A DNA stretch of 64,000 nt from Sphingomonas changbaiensis NBRC 104936 (GTDB taxonomy: Bacteria > Pseudomonadota > Alphaproteobacteria > Sphingomonadales > Sphingomonadaceae). The position numbers were made by a program, and so were the translations under genes. Below, piece after piece: positions 26,523-34,992 of the stretch. Location: assembly GCF_000974765.1 (NCBI RefSeq), contig NZ_BBWU01000042.1:1-64000 (forward strand). Direction: 5' to 3'. Under the pieces are notes generated by a model, which saw only the letters and a program-made list of their open reading frames with translations, was not told where the DNA came from and did not search any database. Position 1 is the first letter of the stretch. Every line of letters starts with the position of its first letter.

Positions 26523-26885
26523 TTACCTCTTCTTCGCCGCGATCAGGGCGGCGACGCAGCTTGCGCGGTCGATATCGCGGCCGTCGGGCTGGCGGGCATC
26601 GACATAGGTGACGACCGGCTCGTGCCGCCCCTTGGGGTAAAGATAGGCATCGAGCACGCAGATCGGTCCGGCGAACTGGAGCTTGCGGCCCGGGCCTTCG
26701 CGCACGTCGAGGTCGGGCTCGCCGAACAGGGCCTCCAGGCTGCGCGCATCATGCCCTAGCACCCGTTCGAGGCCTGCGGTCGAGATCACCGGCGGCGTCG
26801 GCTCGGGCCCCTGGATCGCCTGGGGCGCCGAAACGCAGCCCGCGAGCAGCAGGGCCGAACCTCCGATTGTGATCGCGCTACGCAT
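26523..26885 (-). CDS. Hypothetical lipoprotein
   Basis: A 120-residue protein with a lipoprotein signal (GGSALLLAGC, Cys at about 17). It shares the pattern LEALFGEPDLDVREGPGRKLQFAGPICVLDAYLY with SmpA-like envelope proteins of alphaproteobacteria, in which a short alpha/beta domain follows. I cannot name the function. The PEP/PTPPV stretch after the Cys is a linker. Confidence 0.78.
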   Translation of the reverse strand: MRSAITIGGSALLLAGCVSAPQAIQGPEPTPPVISTAGLERVLGHDARSLEALFGEPDLDVREGPGRKLQFAGPICVLDAYLYPKGRHEPVVTYVDARQPDGRDIDRASCVAALIAAKKR

Positions 26886-26997
26886 TCCCCCGATCACCAC
26901 GAGCGACCGGCGGGCGCAAGGGCCTGCATGACCAAGCGGTTTGACCTGCCGCCAATCCGCATTATGCGCACGCCCAAGTCCATATCCGGAGAAACGA

Positions 26998-27996
26998 GTG
27001 ACCCCCGCCACCTATGATGTCGTCGCGATCGGCAACGCGATCGTCGACGTGATCGCCCGCGCCGACGATGCTTTCATTGCCGAAAACGGCTTGCGCAAAG
27101 GCTCGATGCAGCTGCTGTTTTCGACCGACGAAGCCGAGGCGCTGTACGAGCGGATGGGGCCGGGGATCGAGACCAGCGGCGGATCGGCCGCGAACACGCT
27201 CGCGGGCCTGGCCGCGCTGGGGTTGAACTGCGGGTTCATCGGCCAGGTCGCCGACGATCAGCTGGGCACCGTCTTCACCCACGACATGCGCGCCCAGGGC
27301 GTCCGCTTCGACACGAGCCCGCGACCGGGCGACCCGCCGACCGCGCGCTGCCTGATCGTCGTGACGCCCGACGGCCAGCGGACGATGAACACCTTTTTGG
27401 GCGCATCGCAGTTCCTGCCGGCAGGCGCGCTCAGCCACGATCTGATCTCGGACGCGGCGATCCTCTACCTGGAAGGCTATCTCTGGGATCCGGAAGAACC
27501 CCGCGGCGCGATGCGGCGGGCGATCGAGACCGCCAAGCAGGCCGGCCGCCGCGTGGCCTTCACCCTGTCAGACGTGTTCTGCATCGAGCGGCACCGCGCC
27601 GACTTCCTGAGCCTGATCGCCGACGGATCGATCGACATCCTGTTCGCCAACGAGAACGAATTGCTTTCGCTTGAGGAAAGCGAGGATTTCGAGGGCGCGG
27701 TCGCTTCCCTGTCGGCGCGCGTGCCGCTGCTGGTCGTGACGCGCAGCGAGCATGGCGCGATCGCGGTGAAGAATGGCGAGCGCGCCGCGGTTCCCGCCGA
27801 GCCGATCGACGCGGTCGTCGACACGACGGGCGCGGGTGATCTGTTCGCGGCGGGCTTTCTCGCCGGTCAGGCCCGCGGGCGCTCGCTTGAGGACAGCCTG
27901 ACGATCGGCGCCATCTGTGCGGCCGAAGTGATCAGCCATGTCGGCCCGCGCCCGCAGGCCGACATCAAGGCGATGGTGGAAGCGCGGCTGGGCTGA
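26998..27996 (+). CDS. PfkB-family kinase, probable adenosine kinase
   Basis: A 332-residue carbohydrate/nucleoside kinase. GGSAANTLAGLAALG binds substrate and DTTGAGDLFAAGFLAG is the PfkB motif with the catalytic Asp. The sequence resembles alphaproteobacterial adenosine kinases, but ribokinase-type substrates cannot be excluded. The GTG start is preceded by GGAGA. Confidence 0.88.
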   Translation: MTPATYDVVAIGNAIVDVIARADDAFIAENGLRKGSMQLLFSTDEAEALYERMGPGIETSGGSAANTLAGLAALGLNCGFIGQVADDQLGTVFTHDMRAQGVRFDTSPRPGDPPTARCLIVVTPDGQRTMNTFLGASQFLPAGALSHDLISDAAILYLEGYLWDPEEPRGAMRRAIETAKQAGRRVAFTLSDVFCIERHRADFLSLIADGSIDILFANENELLSLEESEDFEGAVASLSARVPLLVVTRSEHGAIAVKNGERAAVPAEPIDAVVDTTGAGDLFAAGFLAGQARGRSLEDSLTIGAICAAEVISHVGPRPQADIKAMVEARLG

Positions 27997-28006
27997 TCCA
28001 GTGTAA

Positions 28007-28030
28007 GCCCCTCCCCTTCAGGGGAGGGGC
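28007..28030. terminator. Bidirectional hairpin
   Basis: A perfect 10-bp stem (GCCCCTCCCC, loop TTCA, GGGGAGGGGC) followed by TAGTTTT. It lies between the convergent PfkB kinase and permease genes. Confidence 0.75.
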
Positions 28031-28040
28031 TAGTTTTGGC

Positions 28041-29582
28041 TTACTCCGCCGGCTTCTGCGCCAGTTCCGGCTGCAGGTTCGGATCGGAATCCACCTCGAC
28101 GATGCCGCGGCCGACGTGGCTGCGGCTCCGGCTGTAGGCGAAATAGATTACGAGGCCGACGGCACCCCACACGATCAGGACCAGCTTGGCCAGGGTCGGC
28201 AGGTTCAGGTACAGGCCGATGCAGCCGATAATCGCCAGCGGCGCGACGATGTTGACGGCCGGCGTGCGGAACGGCCGATGGCGGGCAGGATCCCTGCGCC
28301 GGAGGACCATCACTGCCAGCGCGACCATCGCGAACGCGAACAGCGTGCCCGAATTCGAATAGTCCGCGAGCTTGCCGACCGGCAGGAACGCCGCCGCCAA
28401 TGTCACGACGATGCCGGTGAAGGCGGTCACGACGTGCGGGGTCTTGAACTTCGGGTGGACGCTGGCGAGCTTGCCCGGGAGCAGACCGTCGCGCGCCATG
28501 ACGAAGAAAATGCGGGTCTGGCCGAACATCATCATCAGCACGACGGACGGCAACGCGACGAAGGCCGCGATGCCCATCAGATCGCCAATCCGCTGGTATC
28601 CGACCGAGCGCAGCACGTGCGCCAGCGCTTCCTTCGAGCAGACGAGCGGCTCTGCCAGGCCGGTGGCCACCACCGACTGGCACTTTGCGGTCAGTTCGCT
28701 GGTCCCCGGCGCGAGGACCGCGCCGGCTGCATCCCGAAGCGGCTGCGCGCCCAGCGGCGAGCCGATCGCGCCGGCCGCGACCAGCAGATAGAAGACGGTG
28801 CAGAACAGCAGCGATCCGATCAAGCCGATCGGCACGTTGCGCTGCGGATTCACGGTCTCTTCGGCAGCGGTCGAGACCGCGTCGAAGCCGACATAGGCGA
28901 AGAAGATCGAGGCCGCGGCGCCGACCACGCCATAGGTGCCCCATCCGTTCGGAATGAACGGTTCGAAATGGGCGCCGTTCAGCACCGGCAATGTGAGCGC
29001 GACGAACACCGTCAGCGCGACCACCTTCACCAGCACGAGAATGGCGGTGACGCGGGCGCTTTCCTGCGTGCCTACGATCAGCAGGCCGGTGATCAGCAGC
29101 GAGATCACGACGGCCGGGAGATTGAGGATGCCGCCGCCGTCTGGGCCCGCGGCCAGTGCGAGGGGAATGTCCAATCCCCAACTCTTCATCAGGCCGACGA
29201 AATAGCCGGACCAGCCGACCGCGACCGCGCTGGCGCCGACCGCATATTCGAGGATCAGCGCCCAGCCGACCATCCAGGCGAGCAGCTCGCCCATCACCGC
29301 ATAGGTGTAGGTGTAGGCCGATCCCGCGACCGGCACCATCGAGGCAAGCTCGGAATAGCAGAGCGCCGCGACTGCGCAGACCGCACCCGCGATCACGAAG
29401 CTGATCATCATCGCCGGGCCGGCCTTTTGCGCGGCTTCGGCAGTGAGCACGAAAATACCGGTGCCGATCACCGCACCGATGCCGAGCAAGGTCAGCTGGA
29501 AAGCGCCGAGCGAGCGGTGCAGGCCTTTCTTTTCGGCGGTTGCGAGAATGGCGTCGAGTGACTTGGTGCGCCCGAATAACAT
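28041..29582 (-). CDS. APC-family amino acid permease
   Basis: A 513-residue transporter with about twelve hydrophobic helices. GIGAVIGTGIFVLTAEAA near the start and FFAYVGFDAVSTAAEE mark the cationic amino acid transporter-like APC group. The substrate is unknown. A 58-residue loop with two Cys (about residues 290-330) is a periplasmic insertion seen in related proteins. It is transcribed alone. Confidence 0.92.
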   Translation of the reverse strand: MLFGRTKSLDAILATAEKKGLHRSLGAFQLTLLGIGAVIGTGIFVLTAEAAQKAGPAMMISFVIAGAVCAVAALCYSELASMVPVAGSAYTYTYAVMGELLAWMVGWALILEYAVGASAVAVGWSGYFVGLMKSWGLDIPLALAAGPDGGGILNLPAVVISLLITGLLIVGTQESARVTAILVLVKVVALTVFVALTLPVLNGAHFEPFIPNGWGTYGVVGAAASIFFAYVGFDAVSTAAEETVNPQRNVPIGLIGSLLFCTVFYLLVAAGAIGSPLGAQPLRDAAGAVLAPGTSELTAKCQSVVATGLAEPLVCSKEALAHVLRSVGYQRIGDLMGIAAFVALPSVVLMMMFGQTRIFFVMARDGLLPGKLASVHPKFKTPHVVTAFTGIVVTLAAAFLPVGKLADYSNSGTLFAFAMVALAVMVLRRRDPARHRPFRTPAVNIVAPLAIIGCIGLYLNLPTLAKLVLIVWGAVGLVIYFAYSRSRSHVGRGIVEVDSDPNLQPELAQKPAE

Positions 29583-29687
29583 GCCTTACGATCCCCTAGT
29601 CGCGCGCCGGAGGCGCCGCGCGTTTGTGGCGGAGAAACCTAGAGGCTATTTGGGCACACGCAACATTTATCGGCGCTGAAGCGCCTT

Positions 29688-30065
29688 CTAACGAGCCAGC
29701 ATCGGTCCAAGCGGCCGGCCACCGAAGATGTGCACATGCAGGTGCGGCACTTCCTGATGGCTGTCCGGGCCGGTATTCGCCAGCAGCCGATACCCCGGTT
29801 CGACCAGGCCGGCATCGCGGGCGATCCGGCCGACCGCACGCACGAAACCGGCAATCTCCGCCTCGCTCGCCTTCGAGGAGAAATCGTCCCACGACACATA
29901 GGCGCCTTTCGGGATCACCAGGATGTGCTGCGGCGCCTGCGGGTTGATGTCGTGAAAGGCGAGCGCGTGCTCGTCTTCATAGACTTTGCTGCAGGGAATC
30001 TCGCCGCGCAGGATGCGCGCGAAAATGTTTTCGGGATCGTAAGCGACCGTCGCGTCAACCGGCAT
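29688..30065 (-). CDS. HIT-family hydrolase
   Basis: A 125-residue histidine-triad protein. HLHVHIFGG near the C-terminus is the catalytic triad, and IFARILRGEIPCSKVYED is the family start. It should hydrolyse adenosine phosphoramidates or similar nucleotide conjugates. The ATG overlaps the stop of the preceding membrane-protein gene by 11 nt. Confidence 0.94.
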   Translation of the reverse strand: MPVDATVAYDPENIFARILRGEIPCSKVYEDEHALAFHDINPQAPQHILVIPKGAYVSWDDFSSKASEAEIAGFVRAVGRIARDAGLVEPGYRLLANTGPDSHQEVPHLHVHIFGGRPLGPMLAR

Positions 30066-30507
30066 TGGCCTTCCTCGCCTCCATTCGGCGAATGCGGTAA
30101 TGGCGTTTCAGCAAACGGTCCACGCTGTCGTCGGCAGTCTTCTGCTTGTCCTGCGCATCGCCGACTTCCTTTTCCAGCGCGTCCCGGATTTCGCAGATTT
30201 CCAGATCGGTCAGATGCTCGATGCCGATGAACTGCTCGCGCGCCTTGTCGACAGAGCGGATCAGTTCGTCGAGCTTCGCCTGCATGGCCGAGGCGTCGCG
30301 ATTCTGGCTGTTCTGGATCAGGAACACCATCAGGAAGGTGACGACCGTCGTCGCCGTGTTCACGATCAGCTGCCACGTGTCCGAATAGTGGAAGACCGGG
30401 CCCGTCGCGGCCCAGACGATGATGAGCCCCAGCGCGAAGACGAACGTGATTGGCTGACCCGAAGCGTTCGCGATCCGGGTGGCGATATGCGTGAAAATCT
30501 TGTCCAT
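30055..30507 (-). CDS. Low-affinity iron permease family protein
   Basis: A 150-residue protein with two N-terminal helices (about 15-40 and 45-65), the motif VNTATTVVTFLMVFLIQNSQNRD, and a charged helical C-terminus. This pattern matches the low-affinity iron permease (Fet4-like) family in bacteria, but bacterial members are short and iron transport has not been shown for most. It lies downstream of the HerA-like ATPase gene. Confidence 0.8.
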   Translation of the reverse strand: MDKIFTHIATRIANASGQPITFVFALGLIIVWAATGPVFHYSDTWQLIVNTATTVVTFLMVFLIQNSQNRDASAMQAKLDELIRSVDKAREQFIGIEHLTDLEICEIRDALEKEVGDAQDKQKTADDSVDRLLKRHYRIRRMEARKANAG

Positions 30508-30571
30508 TTTGCAGGCGTCCGATCGGTCGTAACGCCTGTGCAACGCATATCTTGAGAATCGGTGCCGCGCG

Positions 30572-32239
30572 TCAGCGTCCCTGGCTGCGCCAGCGCTTGA
30601 TCGTGCGGGCGACGCTGTCTTCCTCGCCGCCGGTCCGCTTCCACAGTTCCGAGAACAGCGGATCGCCCGATGCCGGCCGCTTATGCTCCTCCAGCGTGTC
30701 GAGCGCGACACGGATCGGGATCGACACGCCTTCGCCGCAGATGACTGCCTCGCGGTTGCGGAGCGCCGGAATCGAATCGAGGAAGCCGCGCGACCCTTCG
30801 GGCATCGCCGCCTTCACGAACGCCTGGTCGCGTTCGTTGTTGAGGCGCATCGCGATGATCGTGCCGCACTGCGACAGCACGCCTTCGGCCAGATCCGACG
30901 GCCGTTGCGTGATCAGGCCCAGCGAGACGCCGTATTTGCGGCCTTCCTTCGCGATCCGGCTGAGGATGCGGCCGACCGACGAGCCGTCGGCATTGCGCTC
31001 GCTCGGCACATAGCGGTGCGCTTCCTCGCACACCAGCAACACCGGCCGCTGCTGCTCTCCGCGCGACCAGATCGCGTGATCGAACACCATCCGGCTGAGC
31101 ACGGCGACCACCACGGACGTGATTTCGGACGGGACGCCCGACACGTCGATGATCGAGATCGGCTTGCCGTTGCCGGGCAGGCGGAACACGCGCGAGATGA
31201 ACTCGGCCATCGTGTCCGCCACCAGCATGCCGGAGAACATGAAGCTGTAGCGTGGATCGGCCTTGATCTCGTCGATCTTGGTCTTGAGCCTGAGATAGGG
31301 GGCGCTGTCGCCCGCCTTGTCCAGCTTACCCATTTCGAGCTGGATCAGGTTGGTGAGGTCGCTCAGCAAATAGGGAATCGGCGAATCGACCGTCAGCTTG
31401 GCGACGCCCTCGGCCGCACGGTTCTTCGACTTGGCCGCGAGAATGCACTTGGCGAGAATGTCCGCGTCCATCTGGCGATTCGAGCCCGACGAGGTGACGA
31501 ACACCTCGCAATGTTCTTCGAAGTTCATCAGCCAATAGGGCATCGCCAAATTGCTGACGTCGTAGATCGCGCCATTGCCTTCGAACGCTGCCGAATATTC
31601 GCCGTGCGGGTCGATCATCACGATATGGCCCTCGGGCGCCATGTCGCAGATCCGGTGGAGGATCAGCGCGGCGGAGGTCGACTTGCCAGTGCCGGTCGAG
31701 CCCAGCAGCGCGAAATGCTTGCCGAGCAGCGCGTCGACGAACAGCGCGCCGCGGATGTCGCGGGTCGGGAACACGGTGCCGACCTCGATGTGCGGGCGCT
31801 CCGCCGCGGCGTACATTTCCTTCATGTCGAGGCTGCTGACCGGATGGACCTCGGCGCCTGGCGCGGGATAGCGGGTGACGCCGCGCCGGAATTTGTACAA
31901 TCGCCCGGTCAGCCGCTCCTCATCGCCTTCGCCTAGAAAGTCGACCTGCGCCATGATCGCGCCGCTGGGCGGATCGAGCCGCAGCGAGCGCACGCTCGCC
32001 ACCAGCCATACCGCGCCGACCTTGATCTTGACCTGCGCCCCGACCTGACCGCTCATCGCGACGCTTGGGTCCGGATGCCCGGCCAGTCCGTCGATCACGT
32101 GCTTGTGAAGCAGGATCTGCGAATTGGACCCGGCGATCTCGAACACCGATCCGATCGCCGTGCTGGCCGCCGCGGCATGACCCGCGGCTTCGTTGCTGGC
32201 GTCGTCCTGGAACTGGGCCGGGCTGGGTGTGAGATCCAT
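30572..32239 (-). CDS. HerA-like ATP-binding protein (DUF87)
   Basis: A 555-residue FtsK/HerA-superfamily ATPase. A beta-barrel-like N-terminus (about 25-140) precedes Walker A GSTGTGKST and the HerA segment MIDPHGEYSAAF; Walker B is LLVCEEAHRY and the sensor is LITQRP. HerA works with the nuclease NurA in archaea and with SIR2 or other effectors in some defence systems, but no nuclease lies nearby here. The ATG at 32239 follows an upstream in-frame start with no support. Confidence 0.88.
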   Translation of the reverse strand: MDLTPSPAQFQDDASNEAAGHAAAASTAIGSVFEIAGSNSQILLHKHVIDGLAGHPDPSVAMSGQVGAQVKIKVGAVWLVASVRSLRLDPPSGAIMAQVDFLGEGDEERLTGRLYKFRRGVTRYPAPGAEVHPVSSLDMKEMYAAAERPHIEVGTVFPTRDIRGALFVDALLGKHFALLGSTGTGKSTSAALILHRICDMAPEGHIVMIDPHGEYSAAFEGNGAIYDVSNLAMPYWLMNFEEHCEVFVTSSGSNRQMDADILAKCILAAKSKNRAAEGVAKLTVDSPIPYLLSDLTNLIQLEMGKLDKAGDSAPYLRLKTKIDEIKADPRYSFMFSGMLVADTMAEFISRVFRLPGNGKPISIIDVSGVPSEITSVVVAVLSRMVFDHAIWSRGEQQRPVLLVCEEAHRYVPSERNADGSSVGRILSRIAKEGRKYGVSLGLITQRPSDLAEGVLSQCGTIIAMRLNNERDQAFVKAAMPEGSRGFLDSIPALRNREAVICGEGVSIPIRVALDTLEEHKRPASGDPLFSELWKRTGGEEDSVARTIKRWRSQGR

Positions 32240-32295
32240 GATCGGGTCCTTGGGGCAAATGACCCGTCGCACTTACTTCGTGGCGGTAAAGAAAA

Positions 32296-33051
32296 TCAGA
32301 ACCGCCGGAACAGCGCCCCCGCAGCCCAGCCGAGCCCGATCGAAAGCGCGACGGCAACGATTCCATAGATGAAGCCATGGTCCGCGGCCGCACGTGCGAC
32401 ATATTGCTCGAACCCCGACTTCTGGATGTTGATGTCGCGGACCGCCGCTGCGATCACGCGGCCGTCCTGGATCAGGAAGGTTTCCGCCGTGTAGGTGCCG
32501 ACGGGCACCCGCGCCGGAATGCGGATGCGCGCGCGGTAGAGAACGCCGTCGGTGATCCGAACCGCCCCCGGCTGCTGGTCGTAGAGATTGTTGCGCTGGC
32601 GCAGATCGACCAGGCCATTCTCGAACCGGTTGGCCTTGTCCGGCGTGTCGGCGTCGGCGGGCGAGAGCTGCAGGTTGCGAATGCCGAGCTCGTAGATCGC
32701 CGCGGTGCGCTCATCGACCAGCTGTTCCAGCGGACGCGACGTCGCGACAGCGTAGAAGGACGGCGCCGAGCGGAAGCTCGCGCTGTCGGCGTTGACCCAG
32801 ATGCCGGCGACCTTCTGCTTTTCGCGCACCCGGATCGGCTCGACCGGGCCTTTGACGACAACGGCGATATCGGCCGGCCGATCGGGCGTCCGGCCGCCCG
32901 GATAGACGATCGCGCCGAACAGCAGCAGCTCCGCCCCGGTAAAGCTATAGACGATCTGGATGTCGCGCTGCGACACGTCGGGCACCAGCACCGGCTTTGC
33001 CGCGCCGAGCAGGGTTGGCGCGAACAGCGCAAGCGCCGCGATCCGCTTCAC
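32296..33051 (-). CDS. TIGR02186 family membrane-anchored protein
   Basis: A 251-residue protein with a signal-like N-terminus (about 1-18), a periplasmic beta-rich domain (VLVPDVSQRDIQIVYSFTGAELLLFGAI) and one C-terminal helix (about 225-247). This is the TIGR02186 pattern, an alphaproteobacterial family usually encoded next to TauE/SafE exporters. The GTG start overlaps the exporter stop by GTGA. The function is not known. Confidence 0.87.
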   Translation of the reverse strand: MKRIAALALFAPTLLGAAKPVLVPDVSQRDIQIVYSFTGAELLLFGAIVYPGGRTPDRPADIAVVVKGPVEPIRVREKQKVAGIWVNADSASFRSAPSFYAVATSRPLEQLVDERTAAIYELGIRNLQLSPADADTPDKANRFENGLVDLRQRNNLYDQQPGAVRITDGVLYRARIRIPARVPVGTYTAETFLIQDGRVIAAAVRDINIQKSGFEQYVARAAADHGFIYGIVAVALSIGLGWAAGALFRRF

Positions 33052-33962
33052 GACGCCTGCACCGTGTAGATCTCGTCCGGCCGCCAGCCGAGCCCGATCG
33101 CCATCCGGATCGCCACGACCAGCACCAGCGCCGCGAGCAGCAGGCGCAGGAAGTCGGGCTTGACCCGCTGGGCCAGGATCGCGCCCAATTGCGCGCCGAC
33201 CACCGAGCCGATCAGCAGCAGCGCCGCCAGCACGATATCGACCGCGTGGGTCGTGATCGAATGGATCAGCGTCGTCGCCGCCGTCACGAACAGGATCTGG
33301 AACAAGGATGTGCCGACCACCACCCGCGTGCCCATGCCGAGCAGATAGATCATCGCCGGGACCATGATGAACCCGCCGCCGATGCCCAGCAGCACCGTCA
33401 TGATACCCGTGACGACGCCGAGCAGCATCGGCGCGAGCGGAGAAATGTAGAGGCCGGACGCGTAGAAGCGCCAGCGCAGCGGCAGTGCGGCGACTAAAGC
33501 GTGGTGGCGACGCTTCAACGCGGGGGGGGCATCCTCCCGGCGCACGGCGCGCAAGGTGCGGATCGCATCGCGCATCATCAGACCGCCGATGCCGCCCAGC
33601 AGCACGACGTAAAGCAGGTTGATGACGGTATCGATCTGTCCCGTCGCCTGCAGCAGGCGGAACAGGAAGGCGCCCAGCAGCGAGCCGATCAGGCCGCCCC
33701 CGACCAGCACCCAGCCCATCTGCGTGTCGACCCCGCCGCGACGGAAATGTGCGAACACGCCGGAGACGCTGGCGCCGGTCACCTGGCTTGCCGCCGATGC
33801 CGCAGCGACGGTCGGCGGGATGCCGTAGAAGATCAGGAGCGGCGTCGTCAGGAATCCGCCGCCGACACCGAACAGGCCGGAGAGCACGCCCACGCCCAAT
33901 CCCAGCGCGACGATGACGAGCGCGTTCACGGACAGGTTCGCGATCGGCAGGTAAAGGTCCAT
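33048..33962 (-). CDS. TauE/SafE family sulfite/sulfonate exporter
   Basis: A 304-residue membrane protein with about eight helices. GLGVGVLSGLFGVGGGFLTTPLLIFYGIP and the repeat GVVTGIMTVLLGIGGGFIMVPAMIYLLG are the two TauE motifs. Members export sulfite, sulfoacetate or related anions. It is coupled to the TIGR02186 gene. The ATG at 33962 starts at the family N-terminus. Confidence 0.92.
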   Translation of the reverse strand: MDLYLPIANLSVNALVIVALGLGVGVLSGLFGVGGGFLTTPLLIFYGIPPTVAAASAASQVTGASVSGVFAHFRRGGVDTQMGWVLVGGGLIGSLLGAFLFRLLQATGQIDTVINLLYVVLLGGIGGLMMRDAIRTLRAVRREDAPPALKRRHHALVAALPLRWRFYASGLYISPLAPMLLGVVTGIMTVLLGIGGGFIMVPAMIYLLGMGTRVVVGTSLFQILFVTAATTLIHSITTHAVDIVLAALLLIGSVVGAQLGAILAQRVKPDFLRLLLAALVLVVAIRMAIGLGWRPDEIYTVQAS

Positions 33963-34020
33963 GCGCTCCCCGTTACGGCTGCTTCGTCCTATCGGGCCGA
34001 ACGCCCAAGCGGAAGCGCGA

Positions 34021-34992
34021 TCAGAAATCCGCGCCGATCGACAGCGCCGGCCCGGAGCCCGGCAGTGCGTGACCCGCAATGCGCGCGCGCCACTCGGCGC
34101 CGACGCGCAGGCCGCCGTTCCCGACCGGCACATGCGCAACGAGCTGCGGGCCGATATCGAGCCGCGCCGCGCCCGGCTGGGCGCCGCCCCAGGCGCCGGC
34201 GCCCGCCGCGATCCTCAACCTGCCGGTTCCCAACAAGGCCCGCTCGACCCGGAGCGCGCCGTCAACGTAAGGATCGCGCCGCCGCAGCCCGACCAGGCCC
34301 GCCTGTCCATAGCCGTCGATCCGGGCGTCCAGGGGCAGCGCCACGTCGATGCCGCCGAACAGCCCTGCGGCAAACGCACCCCGCCCGCCGCGATCCAGGC
34401 CTGCGCGCCGCTCGATCGTGAAGGTCAGCGGCACGCGCCGGATCGGCCGCCAGTCCAGCGCCACCGCCGCTTCCTTGCCGAACCGCGAACGCAGCGGGCC
34501 GGAGACCCGGACCGCCGCCGCCAATCCCGATCCGAGGTCGTAGCGCACGCGCACGCCGGTCTGGCTGCCGCCTAACTGCCCGGCAGAGGCGAGCCCCGGC
34601 CCAGCCGTGCCGCGCAGGATTGCCCAGGCCGAGACACTGACGCGATGCTGCTGTTTCGGTGCCGGCAACGGTTGCGGAAGATAGATCGGCGCCAGCTGCT
34701 GTCGCGGCACATCCGGCTGAATCGGACGGGCTGGCGATGCGGCCGCGAGTGGCTGCTGGGATGACGTCACCACCGCTGCCAGAACAGCGGTCGCTTCCTG
34801 TCGGTCAAGCACCAGCATTGCGGGCGGCGACAGCTCAGCCGGGGGCGGCGCCGGGACCGACGTCAGCGCAGGCTGCCAGGCGATCTGCCGTGGCCTGTCG
34901 GGGGCGCTCCGCTCCGGCCACAGCATCACCGTCCGCACCGCCGCCCAGCCGGCCGCGACGGCGAACAGGAATGCGACCGGGCCGAGCTTCAT
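34021..34992 (-). CDS. Hypothetical barrel-like partner of the NfrB-like glycosyltransferase
   Basis: A 323-residue protein with one N-terminal helix or signal anchor (about 5-22), a Pro-rich linker (to about 115) and a C-terminal part of alternating hydrophobic and polar strands ending in Phe (SIGADF). That ending and pattern suggest an outer-membrane beta-barrel, like the C-terminal region of NfrA. The TPR part of NfrA is missing. The ATGA overlap with the upstream glycosyltransferase gene shows co-translation. Function is inferred from context. Confidence 0.6.
   Translation of the reverse strand: MKLGPVAFLFAVAAGWAAVRTVMLWPERSAPDRPRQIAWQPALTSVPAPPPAELSPPAMLVLDRQEATAVLAAVVTSSQQPLAAASPARPIQPDVPRQQLAPIYLPQPLPAPKQQHRVSVSAWAILRGTAGPGLASAGQLGGSQTGVRVRYDLGSGLAAAVRVSGPLRSRFGKEAAVALDWRPIRRVPLTFTIERRAGLDRGGRGAFAAGLFGGIDVALPLDARIDGYGQAGLVGLRRRDPYVDGALRVERALLGTGRLRIAAGAGAWGGAQPGAARLDIGPQLVAHVPVGNGGLRVGAEWRARIAGHALPGSGPALSIGADF

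Noticed and set aside
28116-29561. A 481-residue plus-strand ORF over the permease gene
   Set aside because: Composition rich in Arg, Gln, Glu and His with no domain; shadow of a clear transporter on the other strand.
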